A stretch of DNA of 53,447 nt from a bacterium (GTDB taxonomy: Bacteria; UBP6; UBA1177), in the NCBI GenBank assembly GCA_022703485.1, contig JAKLDO010000008.1, forward strand, positions 1 through 53,447, given 5' to 3'. The notes below the pieces were generated by a model. It was not told where the DNA came from. It did not search any database and saw nothing but the letters and a program-made list of their open reading frames with translations. Shown in pieces: positions 35,891-45,200 of the stretch. Position 1 is the first letter of the stretch; each line of letters opens with the position of its first letter. The position numbers were made by a program, and so were the translations under genes.

Positions 35891-36220
35891 TTAATCTCTG
35901 TCTGTTACATTCATTTCGACAAAGTCTTTGATCCTTTCAAGTCTTCTGAGCATCCTCTTGTTCTGATAGATTGAGGATTCCAGCTTCTCGTTCTCAGCTT
36001 CGAGCTCAAGTATCCTTTTATAGATATTTTCAAGGTTCTGTTTGTATGCGACATTACCCTCTTCATCTCTTACTTCTGTGATCTGACCTTTTTCAAGAAG
36101 CCCTTCCACACAGTTGTCACACAGAACTTCATTGAACGAGCTTATAAAATGTCTTTCATAGCATTTTTCAGCGACTTCAACAACACCGCACCTTGAACAT
36201 CTTCTCGAAAATTTAAGCAT
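35891..36220 (-). CDS. Zinc-ribbon plus coiled-coil protein, unknown function
   Basis: 109 residues. Two Cys pairs, CSRCGVVE near residue 8 and CDNCVEG near 34, could bind one zinc ion. Residues 60-100 form a likely coiled coil (ENIYKRILELEAENEKLESSIYQ). No known family. CGGAGG lies before the ATG, and a good promoter is just upstream. It could bind nucleic acid or a protein partner. Confidence 0.8.
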   Translation of the reverse strand: MLKFSRRCSRCGVVEVAEKCYERHFISSFNEVLCDNCVEGLLEKGQITEVRDEEGNVAYKQNLENIYKRILELEAENEKLESSIYQNKRMLRRLERIKDFVEMNVTDRD

Positions 36221-36255
36221 TTTTACCTCCGGATAATAAAATTATTCGCCTTAAT

Positions 36256-36284
36256 ATTATATGGGCGGCTTGCAGATTTGTAAA
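36256..36284 (-). promoter_or_regulatory. Promoter of zinc-ribbon gene
   Basis: Minus-strand TTTACA (36284-36279), 17-base spacer, perfect TATAAT (36261-36256). Confidence 0.65.
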
Positions 36285-36308
36285 GGAATTTTATAGACCG
36301 GATAACGG

Positions 36309-37094
36309 TCACATATCGATATCCATTGATTTTCTTATCTTGACAGGAGCATTGGATTCAAACTTGAAATTGACCTCGACTGTATCTTCAGACTCACTTT
36401 CAGGGAACATCGTGTCAGCAAGTTTTTTCACAACACACAAAGGCACTCTGTTATTAGAGAATGTATTTGAAGTGATCTTTATATCACTTACATTTCCGTC
36501 TTCATCCACCTTAAAGTTCAGAGAAAAGTTTCCTCCTATGCCGGGGGTTGAAGCTATCTCTTCATCATAGCAGGTCCTGAACTTCTTCATATCGGCCAGA
36601 GACATTATCATTTTCGATCTCGGATCATCTTTTTTAACACTTTTGCTTTTGGCAAGAGGTTTGAAAACCAGTCTGTAAGTAACTTCTCTTTCCTCTCCCG
36701 GCCTGAACGAAAGAGTTTCAAGGTCTTTTGAAATACATTCGCCTATTTTGTCAGACACAGGACTGTTGCCACTTATCTTTATTTTTTCAAGAAATCCTGA
36801 AATGTCTATTGAGATCTCAAAATTTACCGTGGTCTCTGAAACCGCTTTACCTATGGGGGTGAACTGCTTGTAACAGTCGACTATTTCAAGGTCAAGCATC
36901 TGCATCTTCTTGTTCATTTCAGGGTCTTTTGAATATCCTCTGACAGCAACTCTTTCACCGCCTGTCATAGTCGCAACACCGATTTCAGGACTGCTTTCTT
37001 TTTCGGAGCTTTTTCTGGATGAGGGGGATGATGAGCATGCCGCAAATATCAAAACAAATAAAAAAACAACTGTACAGAACGCCTGAACTTTCAA
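36309..37094 (-). CDS. Lipoprotein with AgmX/PglI-like C-terminal domains
   Basis: 261 residues. Lipobox FAAC near residue 20. Two related units follow (residues ~70-150 and ~170-250), each with a conserved Cys start (DCYKQF, TCYDEE), a middle stretch (INVG-like fold: FEISIDISGFLEKIKISG, LNFKVDEDGNVSDIKITS) and a later Cys (IGECISKDL, PLCVVKKLAD). This pattern fits the AgmX/PglI C-terminal domain, common in Myxococcota. The start is TTG with AGAGG upstream. Likely periplasmic-side partner in envelope or motility complexes; specific role unknown. Confidence 0.78.
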   Translation of the reverse strand: MKVQAFCTVVFLFVLIFAACSSSPSSRKSSEKESSPEIGVATMTGGERVAVRGYSKDPEMNKKMQMLDLEIVDCYKQFTPIGKAVSETTVNFEISIDISGFLEKIKISGNSPVSDKIGECISKDLETLSFRPGEEREVTYRLVFKPLAKSKSVKKDDPRSKMIMSLADMKKFRTCYDEEIASTPGIGGNFSLNFKVDEDGNVSDIKITSNTFSNNRVPLCVVKKLADTMFPESESEDTVEVNFKFESNAPVKIRKSMDIDM

Positions 37095-37124
37095 AACAAC
37101 CTCTTATAATAAAAAACTGTCCCG

Positions 37125-37152
37125 ATTCTATGCAGGTTTTTAAAACTGTCAA
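37125..37152 (-). promoter_or_regulatory. Promoter of AgmX/PglI-like lipoprotein gene
   Basis: Minus-strand perfect TTGACA (37152-37147), 16-base spacer, TAGAAT (37130-37125). It is back to back with the maf promoter. Confidence 0.6.
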
Positions 37153-37178
37153 ACTAAGGACAGTGTTCTTCCTTTTTC

Positions 37179-37208
37179 TTGACTCTTTTGTGCCAACAGG
37201 CATATTAA
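37179..37208 (+). promoter_or_regulatory. Possible maf promoter
   Basis: TTGACT (37179-37184), 18-base spacer, TATTAA (37203-37208); AGGAG and the maf ATG at 37230 follow. Confidence 0.4.
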
Positions 37209-37229
37209 AGCGACATTCAGGAGATTGAA

Positions 37230-37811
37230 ATGAAAAAACTTGTTCTGGCTTCAGGTTCACCGAGAAGACTTGAGCTTCTCTCTTATTTCGGTTTTGATCT
37301 GAAAGTTATAAAACCCGGCACAGATGAAACTGTTGATCCTGCATTAACTCCGCAGGAAGTTGTGATTTCGCTTGCTCTCCAGAAAGGCCGCTCAGTTGCA
37401 CAGACCGCAGGGACAGAAACACCTCTTCTTAGTGCTGATACCATTGTTGTGATTGATAACGAGATCATAAATAAGCCTGTTGACAGAAAAGATGCCATGA
37501 ACATGATCGCAAAACTGAGCGGCAGAACCCATTCTGTTTTTACAGGTGTTGCAATATTTTTTAATGATAAAGTTGATACCTTTTTTGTTAAAAGCGATGT
37601 CACATTCAAAGAACTTTCCGCAAAAGAGATCTTAGATTACTGCGACACTGAAGAACCTTACGATAAAGCAGGAGCTTATGCAGTCCAGGGTATCGGGGCT
37701 TTCATGGTTAAATCCATAAACGGATCATATTCAAATGTTATAGGACTTCCCGTCAGTGAAGTAATTGAACATTTCCAGAAACTCGGAATCCTTGATGGAA
37801 TAAAGGTTTAA
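37230..37811 (+). CDS. maf: Maf-family nucleotide pyrophosphatase
   Basis: 193 residues. LASGSPRRLELLSYFG at the N-terminus, LSADTIVVIDNEI, and KAGAYAVQGIGAFMVKSINGSYSNVIGLP are Maf hallmarks. The enzyme hydrolyses non-canonical or excess nucleoside triphosphates (dTTP/UTP type) to monophosphates. It is the only plus-strand gene between 33764 and 41970 and converges on the GNAT gene. Confidence 0.95.
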   Translation: MKKLVLASGSPRRLELLSYFGFDLKVIKPGTDETVDPALTPQEVVISLALQKGRSVAQTAGTETPLLSADTIVVIDNEIINKPVDRKDAMNMIAKLSGRTHSVFTGVAIFFNDKVDTFFVKSDVTFKELSAKEILDYCDTEEPYDKAGAYAVQGIGAFMVKSINGSYSNVIGLPVSEVIEHFQKLGILDGIKV

Positions 37812-37817
37812 TGAAAA

Positions 37818-38294
37818 TCAGACTCTTTTTGAATAGATGACCTTTCCATCGCCGTCATCGTAGAAATCTTTCAGGATGGCTTCGATAAAATAACCCCTCT
37901 TTATATAAAATTCTCTTGTAGGAAGATACTGATCTCTTGCCGATGTTTCAATATAGACGATCTTACCGCCCTGTTTTGCAATGGCATCTTCGCACGCTTT
38001 CAATAGAATGCTGCCTGTTCCCTTTCCTCTTTTTGACTGAAGAACTCCCAGCCAGTAAAGGTCATATCTGTTTTTAGTGCAGGCTATCTCTCCGTAAATG
38101 CCAAAAGCATATGGCTTAAGATCCTCATCTTCCAGAAACACAAACTGATATCCTGATGCTTTACCTTTTGCAAGAGTTTCTTCACCGAGCTCTACTGCTG
38201 TCGCAATCTCAAAATCATAGAAAAACTCTGTTGATTCGAGTATTTCTCTGATGTATTTAAGATCGGTCTCAACTATTTTTTCCCTTAACTTCAT
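37818..38294 (-). CDS. GNAT-family N-acetyltransferase
   Basis: 158 residues. The acetyl-CoA loop reads LQSKRGKGTGSILLKACEDA, with YLPTREFYIKRGYF in the last part of the fold. It overlaps the ATP-grasp gene by 26 bases and follows lysine 2,3-aminomutase in the operon. In methanogens, a lysine aminomutase and a GNAT enzyme (AblA/AblB) make N-epsilon-acetyl-beta-lysine; an analogous acetylation of beta-lysine or of a beta-lysine peptide is a reasonable inference here. Confidence 0.88.
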   Translation of the reverse strand: MKLREKIVETDLKYIREILESTEFFYDFEIATAVELGEETLAKGKASGYQFVFLEDEDLKPYAFGIYGEIACTKNRYDLYWLGVLQSKRGKGTGSILLKACEDAIAKQGGKIVYIETSARDQYLPTREFYIKRGYFIEAILKDFYDDGDGKVIYSKRV

Positions 38295-39276
38295 TCAATG
38301 ACTCCTCAAGTATTATGTTTACAAGCTGATCATAACTTATTCCTTCGTTCTGTGCCGCCGCAAAAAGACCGCTATCCGGAGAAAGGCACGGGTTGGCATT
38401 TATTTCAAGGACAAACGGTGTATTTTTGCTGTCGACTCTGAAATCGACCCTTGCATACCCTGACAGCTTAAATATCTTCCAGCACTTTTCACATATCATT
38501 TTAAGTTTTTTTATCAGTTTTCTATCCTCATCTCCGAGGTCGAAAGTCCTTCTGCTCTGATCATATTTTTCAGACCCTTCGTTCCATTTCGAGTCATAAC
38601 ACAGGATCCTGTTCTCATGACCGTTCTGAAAAAATATCATCTCAGCAGGAAAAAATACTCTGGGTTCGCCGTTGTTTCCTATAACCGAAACATTGAACTC
38701 TCTTCCATCAATGAACTTTTCGCAGAAAAAAGGTATCTTGTACTTCTTTTCAAAATATTCGATGGCTTCATCGGCCTCATTTGAGCTCAAAAGATTTTTC
38801 AGATTTTCACCGGTAATACCTATTGAGGCATCTTCAGAAACAGGCTTAAAAATATACATGCCTTTCTGGAACTCCTCACCTCTCCCTTTAATATGCCAGT
38901 CGGCGGTCGGGATGTTATTTGCCAGAAGGATGTCTTTTGCGAGAACTTTATTGGTTGTCAGAAAAATAGCGGAAGAGGAATTGCCTGTGACCGGAATATT
39001 AAGCTGTTCCAGTATTAGAGGAACAAGATGGGCATTAACTGCGTTACCGTTGAATGTTTCAACAAGATTGAAAACAGCAAGCGGTTTATTTCCGGCAAAT
39101 GACGAAATAAACGAAAAAGAACTGTCCGCCTGGACCACATTGACATCGTATCCCAGATTTACAAGTGCCGCCGAGATCTTTTCAGTCTGCTCAAGCACAT
39201 CTTTTTCATCAGGAAGAGCGTCATCAGGAACAGTCTGGTGACAGATCAAAATTTCAGATCTGCTTTTTTTTCCCAT
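38269..39276 (-). CDS. ATP-grasp ligase, D-Ala-D-Ala ligase-like (copy 1)
   Basis: 335 residues. ATP-grasp features: IPFFCEKFIDGREFNVSVIG, CWKIFKLSGYARVDFRVD and FVLEINANPCLSPDSG, the metal-binding Asn-Ala-Asn-Pro-type end. It should form an amide bond between an acyl-phosphate and an amino group. It is not embedded in a cell-wall gene cluster, so a role outside peptidoglycan is more likely. ATG 39276 has GAGGG upstream; it overlaps the upstream paralogue by 23 bases. Confidence 0.88.
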   Translation of the reverse strand: MGKKSRSEILICHQTVPDDALPDEKDVLEQTEKISAALVNLGYDVNVVQADSSFSFISSFAGNKPLAVFNLVETFNGNAVNAHLVPLILEQLNIPVTGNSSSAIFLTTNKVLAKDILLANNIPTADWHIKGRGEEFQKGMYIFKPVSEDASIGITGENLKNLLSSNEADEAIEYFEKKYKIPFFCEKFIDGREFNVSVIGNNGEPRVFFPAEMIFFQNGHENRILCYDSKWNEGSEKYDQSRRTFDLGDEDRKLIKKLKMICEKCWKIFKLSGYARVDFRVDSKNTPFVLEINANPCLSPDSGLFAAAQNEGISYDQLVNIILEESLNEVKGKNS

Positions 39277-40249
39277 CAAAAACCCTCTTTATTGCAGAAT
39301 CCATAATCTGTCTGATCAGGCTGTCGTAATCAAGTCCATTCATTCTGGACAGTATGGGAAGATCTGAATCAATGGGGTTTAATCCTGCAAGAGGGTTTAC
39401 TTCAATAAATTCAGGTTCTCCTGATTCATTGTTCCTCAAGTCTATTCTTCCTCCGTCACGACATTCGAGTATTCGCCAGGCTTCCAGTGCCACTTCACAG
39501 CACCTGTCATATGTTTCTTTTTCCGGAACAGTATATTTCATGAGCTTTTCATAGTTCTTTTTATTGACTAAACCGTAAGCAACGCTTTCAGCCTGAGGAA
39601 GAAAATTTATTTCAATAACACCGACAACTTTTGCGTTCCGTCCCGTTCCTGTTATTCCCACAGTAAACTCTCTTCCGGGAAGAAATTTCTCTACAAGAAC
39701 AGGCTGTTTATATTCATTCAGAAGATGCAGACATGCTTTTTTAAGATCATCTTTGCTGTTTATTACTGACATAGCGCCTATTCCTTTTCCCGTACCTTCA
39801 GAAAGAGGCTTGGCGAACAACGGAAATGGAATTGCCGTTACATCTATATCACTTTCGGCATAAACTATATTGAACTCAGGGGTTTTAACTCCGGCATCTC
39901 TAACTATCCTTTTGGCCATACCTTTGTGAAGAGTGAGAGAAAGCACCATCGGATCCGAAAACACATACGGAATGTCATATGCATCAAGAATTGCCGGAAT
40001 CTGAGCCTCACGACCTATACCTGAAACGCCCTCTGCTATATTGAACACCAAGTCCCATCTATCACCTGCTGCGAGACGCTTTACCAGAGCTTTAACATTG
40101 CCTATCCTGTCAACTTCATAGCCGATTTTTTTCAAAGAATCTTCTATTCCTTCAATGGTTTCAATTGTGTCAAATTCAGCTACTTCTACAAGACTGAAAC
40201 CCATTGCGAGATAATCATCCTTGAAATCATATGTGAAACCTACTTTCAT
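39254..40249 (-). CDS. ATP-grasp ligase, D-Ala-D-Ala ligase-like (copy 2)
   Basis: 331 residues. KPLSEGTGKGIGAMS, KQPVLVEKFLPGREFTVGITG, and GGRIDLRNNESGEPEFIEVNPLAGLNP give a full ATP-grasp set. The N-terminal half (WDLVFNIAEGVSGIGREAQIPAILDAYDIPYVFSD) is close to D-Ala-D-Ala ligases. It differs from copy 1, so the pair may add two different residues. GGAG precedes the ATG. The gap from kamA is 26 bases. Confidence 0.9.
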   Translation of the reverse strand: MKVGFTYDFKDDYLAMGFSLVEVAEFDTIETIEGIEDSLKKIGYEVDRIGNVKALVKRLAAGDRWDLVFNIAEGVSGIGREAQIPAILDAYDIPYVFSDPMVLSLTLHKGMAKRIVRDAGVKTPEFNIVYAESDIDVTAIPFPLFAKPLSEGTGKGIGAMSVINSKDDLKKACLHLLNEYKQPVLVEKFLPGREFTVGITGTGRNAKVVGVIEINFLPQAESVAYGLVNKKNYEKLMKYTVPEKETYDRCCEVALEAWRILECRDGGRIDLRNNESGEPEFIEVNPLAGLNPIDSDLPILSRMNGLDYDSLIRQIMDSAIKRVFDGKKKQI

Positions 40250-40275
40250 TTTGTCTCCGCAAAAAGATATTTCTA

Positions 40276-41508
40276 TTACCGGACAGAAGGATCTATCGGA
40301 TCGGGATAGCGATATCTGTTTCCTTCAAAATTTTTCAGATAGACATATTTATCATCCCTGCCCTGATAATATTCCGGAAGGATCGGGATTTTTCCACCGC
40401 CGCCTGGAGCATCTATAACATATGTCGGCACGGCATAGCCGCTTGTGAAACCCCTTATCTGCTCAATGATCCTGAGACCCGTGTTCACGCTGGTCCTGAA
40501 ATGGGACGAACCCTGTACAGGATCACACTGATAAAGATAATACGGTCTGACCCTTATTGTTAAAAGCCTGTGATAAAGGTCCGTAAGAACTTTGGCATCA
40601 TCGTTTACACCTTTGAGCAGAACGGTCTGACTGCCCAGGGGGATACCTGCATCGGCGAGCATTCTGCATGCCACTGATGATTCAAGCGTAACTTCATCCG
40701 GATGTGTAAAATGAATGCTCATCATGAGAGGATGATATTTTTTAAGCATTCTTACAAGCTTCGGTGTTATTCTTTGAGGAAGCACTGCCGGAACTTTTGT
40801 TCCCAGCCTGATTATTTCAATATGAGGAATCGCTCTCAGTCTTGAAAGCAGATAATCTATCCTTGCATCAGGCATGGTTAGCGGATCGCCGCCGGAAATG
40901 AGAACATCTCTGATCTCAGGATGGCTTGCGATGTAATCAATCCCTTTCTCCCATGATTTCGAACTGAAACGGTGGAGCTCGTTCTTATTGCCGACAACTC
41001 TGTGTCTTGTGCAATAACGGCAGTAGGCACTGCAGAACTCTGTCGCAAGGAAAAGAACTCTGTCCGGATAACGGTGAACCACATTAGGAACCGGAGACAT
41101 ATGCTCTTCACAAAGAGGATCTCCGCTTTCACCAAATCCTTCGATCATTTCATCAGAAACGGGGATCATTGTTTTTCTTAATGCATAATTTTCATCTTTG
41201 CCATAAAGTATGGAGGCGTAATATGGGGTTATTCTGAATGGAAGAGAGACGCTGCTGCTTTTTAATGCGGTGATTTCCTTTTCTGTAAGAGAAAACATTT
41301 CAGATAAAGTTTCAACATTTGTGATGCTGTTTTGTACCTGCCATTTCCAACTGCTCCAATCTGCCGGATTAGAATCCGGAAAAAACTTTCTCTGAAAAAG
41401 TGAAACAGCTGAACACTGTTTTGTGTGAAAGGAACTTAACGGTCTTGTCGCACCAAGACCGACGACCAGTGGTACTTCATCTTCGATAGCACACAGCTCT
41501 TTTTTCAT
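40276..41508 (-). CDS. kamA: Lysine 2,3-aminomutase, radical SAM
   Basis: 410 residues. It converts L-lysine to L-beta-lysine using S-adenosylmethionine, a [4Fe-4S] cluster and PLP. The cluster motif is CSAYCRYC near residue 161; SGGDPL follows; the PLP lysine lies in DAPGGGGKIP. Asp residues in QCDPVQG and VIDAPGGGG correspond to the two that hold the lysine side chain in clostridial KamA and that differ in glutamate 2,3-aminomutase, so lysine is favoured. GGGGGG precedes the ATG. First gene of an operon with two ATP-grasp ligases and a GNAT enzyme. Confidence 0.93.
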   Translation of the reverse strand: MKKELCAIEDEVPLVVGLGATRPLSSFHTKQCSAVSLFQRKFFPDSNPADWSSWKWQVQNSITNVETLSEMFSLTEKEITALKSSSVSLPFRITPYYASILYGKDENYALRKTMIPVSDEMIEGFGESGDPLCEEHMSPVPNVVHRYPDRVLFLATEFCSAYCRYCTRHRVVGNKNELHRFSSKSWEKGIDYIASHPEIRDVLISGGDPLTMPDARIDYLLSRLRAIPHIEIIRLGTKVPAVLPQRITPKLVRMLKKYHPLMMSIHFTHPDEVTLESSVACRMLADAGIPLGSQTVLLKGVNDDAKVLTDLYHRLLTIRVRPYYLYQCDPVQGSSHFRTSVNTGLRIIEQIRGFTSGYAVPTYVIDAPGGGGKIPILPEYYQGRDDKYVYLKNFEGNRYRYPDPIDPSVR

Positions 41509-41969
41509 TCAACCCCCCTTTTTTTTCTCAAAAATAAAATCAATACATTTTAGCCAAAAGCTCTAACGATATTTTGCACTTTTAACGGAAAATGCAAATA
41601 TTTTTCAACATTACATGTTTTCCTTGTTAATTTAAGCACTTATGCCAATACTTTTTTCGCATTTTTATGAGTTTTCAACATTTTCATAAAAAACCATGTG
41701 TTTTAAAATCAATTATTTTTCCGTTCTATATTTTTTCGAAGTCAGACGATCTTAAGATTTTCTGTTTTACTGAAAAACGGCCTGTTGTTTTTTTTGCATT
41801 AGGATGGGGAAAAAAATAAAAAAATCAACTTTTTTTCACAAAACATTTCAACCGACTGTATTCATTGAGATTTTATTCGATTTTAATGTTATTTTTAATT
41901 ATTTTGTTGATATATGAGGTTGCAGGGGTATCATTATGTGGCGATAACTGTATATTTTTGAGGTGCCCA
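41509..41969. other. A+T-rich divergent intergenic region
   Basis: This 461-base gap separates the minus-strand kamA operon from the plus-strand RiPP-like operon and should carry both promoters. It is rich in A/T runs. I found no convincing -35/-10 pair, riboswitch or terminator. An open frame runs back from the PqqD-like gene to 41865 and would encode a hydrophobic stretch, but it lacks a ribosome site and starts with TTG. Confidence 0.6.
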
Positions 41970-42269
41970 TTGATCACTAAAAATTCTGTTATGAGGGTAA
42001 GAAAAGAGGTGGCATTCAGAAAGCTGGCCGATGGATCGGTGACCATAATCTCGCCCGTGACGGATAAAATGATATCCATAAACAGATCGGCGGCGGAGGT
42101 CTGGCAGATGATCGACGGCTCAAACAGCCTTAAAAACATCACAAAACGTTTCATTTTTCTTCATGGAAAAGACGCGGGAGCACCATCTGCTGAAGAAATT
42201 GAAAAAGATGTGACGGAGATCGTCAGATCATTTTTTGAAAGAGCTCTTATCGAAGAAATTAACAACTGA
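41970..42269 (+). CDS. PqqD-like RiPP recognition protein
   Basis: About 99 residues, the normal size for PqqD-family recognition elements. RVRKEVAFRKLADGSVTIISP forms the first beta strands, ISINRSAAEVWQMIDGSNSLKNI is the conserved Asn...Ala..W/I(W) helix, and EIEKDVTEIVRSFFERALIEE is the closing helix. Such winged-helix domains bind the leader of precursor peptides and present it to modifying enzymes. I place the start at TTG 41970, which has GAGGTG upstream; ATG 41991 or TTG 41865 are alternatives. It is 20 bases before the giant lipoprotein gene and heads the operon containing two radical SAM enzymes. Confidence 0.82.
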   Translation: MITKNSVMRVRKEVAFRKLADGSVTIISPVTDKMISINRSAAEVWQMIDGSNSLKNITKRFIFLHGKDAGAPSAEEIEKDVTEIVRSFFERALIEEINN

Positions 42270-42289
42270 CCGATATTCTGGAGGGATCC

Positions 42290-45200
42290 ATGTCTAAAAG
42301 ACCGGAAACGGCAAAGTTCGCCATTGTTGCACTGCTTCTGTTAGTACTTTCAGCAGGCTGTTCTGTAAAGAAGAGCTGCTCTGCTGACAGCCAGTGTGAT
42401 GAAGGTTCTTTCTGTTCAAGTGACGGAGAATGTGTCGAATTCAAAGAAGATGATTATGCTCTTGTCTTCGAAGGGCTTTCGGACGGGCAGACCGTCACCT
42501 CTGCTGATGATGCAGATAAATCCAAGGACGGCACACAGATAGACATAGCTGTCACAGTTAACGATTCTGCCGGTGTAGTAAAGGACGGAACGTCCATGTC
42601 GCTTTCTGTAACAGCGGAAGGAAAAACCTCTGTGATCTATTTCGGCACAACCGTTAAAGACAGGGTCATCTTCAGCCTTGTAACCATTCCTTTCGGCGAA
42701 GTCACTCTGAAAGCAAACCTTGTGAACAATCCTTCGCTGGCGGCTCAGATCAAGATCAGTTCTAAAAACATCGATATTGAACTTTACTACCTCAAGAACG
42801 GGGAGAACGGATCTAAAACCGTCCTTCAGAACGCAACCGTGAAAGACGATGACGATCTCGATAAAATAACGTCCAATGGTTTGCAGATATCTGTGTCAGC
42901 CTCTACTACAGGGCTGAAGCAGGGAGATTACATAAAAATATTCATGCCTGAGATACAGGAAGAACTGATATCCGAAGCTGTCATCGATGAAAAAGGTGAA
43001 GCGCAGTTCGGAACTGTCAATGTTCCAATCATATCAAAGGTCAGGCTCACTGTGGTTTCAGGCGACTACAGTGAGAACATGGAATTCTCTGTGGATTCAC
43101 AGCAGCATTGCGGATTCCTTACAAATCTTGAGAATGACATGATACTCGGAAGCATAAATGATAAGAATGAAAATGTTTCAGATCTTCAGTACGACCTTGT
43201 TGTCAGCGATATAGCAGGTTGCGGCGACGGAAGCACTATCTCGGTCTATATTGACAAAGATCCCGGCGAGGGTGTGACTCCCGACAGCACATTTGAGACT
43301 GCATCGAACATGGCTCAGGAAAGGATCACATTTGAAAAAAGCAAAACTGCAAATGATAAACGGAAGGTCGTTGTCGTAATTGAAGATGCGGCAAAAAGCA
43401 TAAAGGGTTCAAGCGAATTTTCAGGCATTCTTGTCGACCTTGATGCTCCTCTTGCGGAAACCTCTTTTCCGGAAGCGGGACAGACTCTTAATATGTCTGA
43501 TGATATTGACAGCGCAACCCCGGGGCTTCAGGTCAAATTCGCAGGAACCGCTTCTGATGATCTGACTCCGCCCGTGACAGTCTATGTAAAACTTGACGAC
43601 ACAATTATTTCAGAGCAGTCGGTGTCTGACGGCGATTTTGAAGTGGAATACTCCTTCAACCAGTCATATACGACAATGATGCTTTATGTTGTCGCTATTG
43701 ACGGAGCAGGCAATTCCGTTGAATCGAACACCCCGTTCTCGGTCAACATTGATACACAGCTTAAATTCATACATGTTTGCGGAAGGGAGGGGTCGGTCCT
43801 TATAGACGGAGCATGGTTGAACCATAGCGCTGACCTTGATACAATGGAGAACCTGCAGTGCAAGGCTGTTCTTCAGGTATCAGAAGAATCAGGAGCGGAC
43901 CAGATATCCTTAAAAGTCGGTGACGGTGCGACAGTGACAAAAACAGTTAACGGTGACAACGAAGCTGAGTTTGATCTCAGCCTTGCAGATACAGATTCCG
44001 GAATTCTGCTCAATGCCACAGCATATATTAATGGAACATCTGCCGGACAGAACAGCATGACTTTCAGGGTTGACACGATACCTCCTGTCGTAACACTCAG
44101 CAATGACCTTTTATTAAATAACGGGGAGACCACCAGTTCCGTAGACATCACTTTCGGATTTGAATGCTCTGAATCCTACTGCGAATATAACAGCTGGCTT
44201 GACTCTGAACTGACCAACACCTATGACATTTCCACATCCAGAGATGTGACCGGTCTTGCAAGCGGCGGACATGTATTTAAAGTAAGAGCCAGAGATGCGG
44301 CAGGAAATACAGGAGATCAGACTGTTTTCAACTGGACCGTAGACAGTGTAGCGCCTGAAACGACTATTACAGCCGACCCCGGTGAAGGCACTACGGACGA
44401 TTTTGCATTCTTTACATTTGAATCCTCTAAGAACGGATCAAGCTTCCAGTGCAGACTTGAAAAGGACGGCGTGTACTTCATTCCTGCTGACGGGTCGTGG
44501 GAGGACTGTAACAGCGCAAAAAGGGATTATTTCGGACTGGATAACGGCAGTTACAGGTTCTTTGTGAGAGCTGAAGATTCCCTCGGCAACATTGACCCGT
44601 CACCTGCTGAACATGAATGGCTTGTGGGTTCAACGGCACCTGTTACGACAATTGATACTGTTGTTCCGGCTGACATAATAACAAATGTAAATGGAATCAC
44701 TTTCACATACTCCGCTTCTGTTGACTCAACATTTGAATGCAGACTTGAAAAAGGAGGGACGGTGATCGAAGACTGGGCTGACTGCAGTTCCGGAACAGCC
44801 GCCTACTCTTCACTTGCTGATGGTATTTATCTGTTCTCTGTCAAAGCAACTGCGGTTTATGGAACAGAGGAGCTGAACCCTGCATCATATACATGGGTGG
44901 TTGATACTAATCCGCCAAAAATACGGATTCTTTCAAAACCCGGCAAATTAACGCCCTATGATGCTGGAACAGTTCTTTTTGAATGTGTAGGCGAAACTGA
45001 TGACTGCGCATTTAACTGTGAATTTGATTCTTCTCCGGCTGATTGTGCAGCGGGATATTATTCTTTTGCAGGAATTGACGAAGGTTTACATAGGTTTACA
45101 ATCACAGCAACAGATAAAGCAGGCAATGTTTCAGAGATCGTTGCAAGCGATATAGATGTTTATCAGAATGATTATTCGTGGACTGTAAATGTTCTGGCTC

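Noticed and set aside
41865..41969. N-terminal membrane segment extending the PqqD-like protein
   Set aside because: The frame is open but begins with TTG, has no ribosome site, and PqqD-family proteins are not membrane proteins; a better site precedes 41970.
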